Below, piece after piece: positions 63,898-64,000 of a DNA stretch of 64,000 bases (position 1 is the first letter of the stretch; every line of letters begins with the position of its first letter). A program made the translations under genes and the position numbers. The DNA is from Weissella confusa (GTDB taxonomy: Bacteria > Bacillota > Bacilli > Lactobacillales > Lactobacillaceae): NCBI GenBank assembly GCA_041871065.1, contig CP168942.1:1118501-1182500 (forward strand), given 5' to 3'. The notes under the pieces were generated by a model. That model worked only from the letters and a program-made list of their open reading frames with translations. It was not told where the DNA came from and did not search any database.

Positions 63898-64000
63898 TTA
63901 CTTAACACCCCAATAAGATTCTTTGTACGCATCTCGTGCTTGCTTTTCTTCGGCATACACGTCCGCATGCTTCTTGTAAAACTCCTGGTGATACTCTTCG
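63898..64000 (-). CDS. 3-prime end of a probable peptide methionine sulfoxide reductase gene
   Basis: The last 33 codons read EEYHQEFYKKHADVYAEE and end WGVK-stop. The EEYHQEFYKK pattern is typical of the MsrA C-terminal region. The rest lies outside the window. Confidence 0.5.
   Translation of the reverse strand, partial: EEYHQEFYKKHADVYAEEKQARDAYKESYWGVK

Noticed and set aside
51-63990. CRISPR array, IS element or prophage
   Set aside because: No regularly spaced repeats, transposase-like frames, terminal inverted repeats or phage structural genes were seen in the window.

Overview
The window is a low-to-mid GC Firmicutes chromosome segment, almost certainly from the Weissella/Leuconostoc branch of Lactobacillaceae. 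The basis is inference from gene content and style: a ClpL-type chaperone under a CIRCE element, a Gram-positive DnaB/DnaI primosome, RpoY with RNase J1, DUF916 surface proteins, a Firmicute-type exosortase (XrtG), strong AGGAGG ribosome binding sites and short T-tailed terminators. Nearly every gene is on the minus strand. The exceptions are a Spx-like gene (12461..12889) and rpoY-rnjA (59443..61338). No insertion sequence, prophage, rRNA or CRISPR array was seen.

Layout: 1-4.3 kb holds a partial FtsX-type permease, two tandem matrixin-like secreted metalloproteases (the second broken by an in-frame stop) and cfa. 4.3-16.2 kb holds clpL, a YitT protein, a short-chain dehydrogenase, yidC, tRNA-Gly, a tautomerase, a YjeM-type transporter, the Spx-like gene, a nucleoid-associated protein and an ArlRS-like two-component system. 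16.3-22 kb is a compact mutM-coaE-dnaB-dnaI-yibE-yibF run. 22-32.4 kb has polA, a BI-1 protein, murC, a ytpR/M42 peptidase/udk group and a PhoPR-like pair. 32.4-40.2 kb has two transporters, two DUF916/DUF3324 proteins (one broken) and the dnaG-rpoD unit.

The most unusual part is 40.4-48.7 kb. A tightly coupled operon encodes an EAL protein, a GGDEF protein, a secreted protein with a C-terminal hydrophobic/arginine-rich tail (Firmicu-CTERM type), exosortase XrtG, a processive family-2 glycosyltransferase, a large GT-C-like membrane protein, a pyruvoyl-tetrahydropterin-synthase-like protein and a small exported protein, then a terminator. XrtG keeps its Cys/Arg/His triad. The family context suggests export of a glycan plus processing or anchoring of a surface protein, but the product is unknown. 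Both cyclic-di-GMP genes at the head of the operon are frameshifted, as is a short zinc-ribbon-like remnant just upstream, so the regulatory input appears to be decaying while the synthetic and sorting genes remain intact.

48.7-64 kb returns to housekeeping: an efflux MFS gene with a structured leader, ndk, the ftsW-ylbG-rsmD-coaD-sepM-like operon, typA, an inositol monophosphatase, a UPF0223 gene, def, two poorly known proteins, rpoY-rnjA, a flavodoxin-like protein, a HAD phosphatase, a lipid kinase and a partial, probably msrA, gene. In all, five genes carry reading-frame lesions (two nonsense, three indels), all in surface/secreted or cyclic-di-GMP functions or next to them, whereas the housekeeping genes read cleanly.
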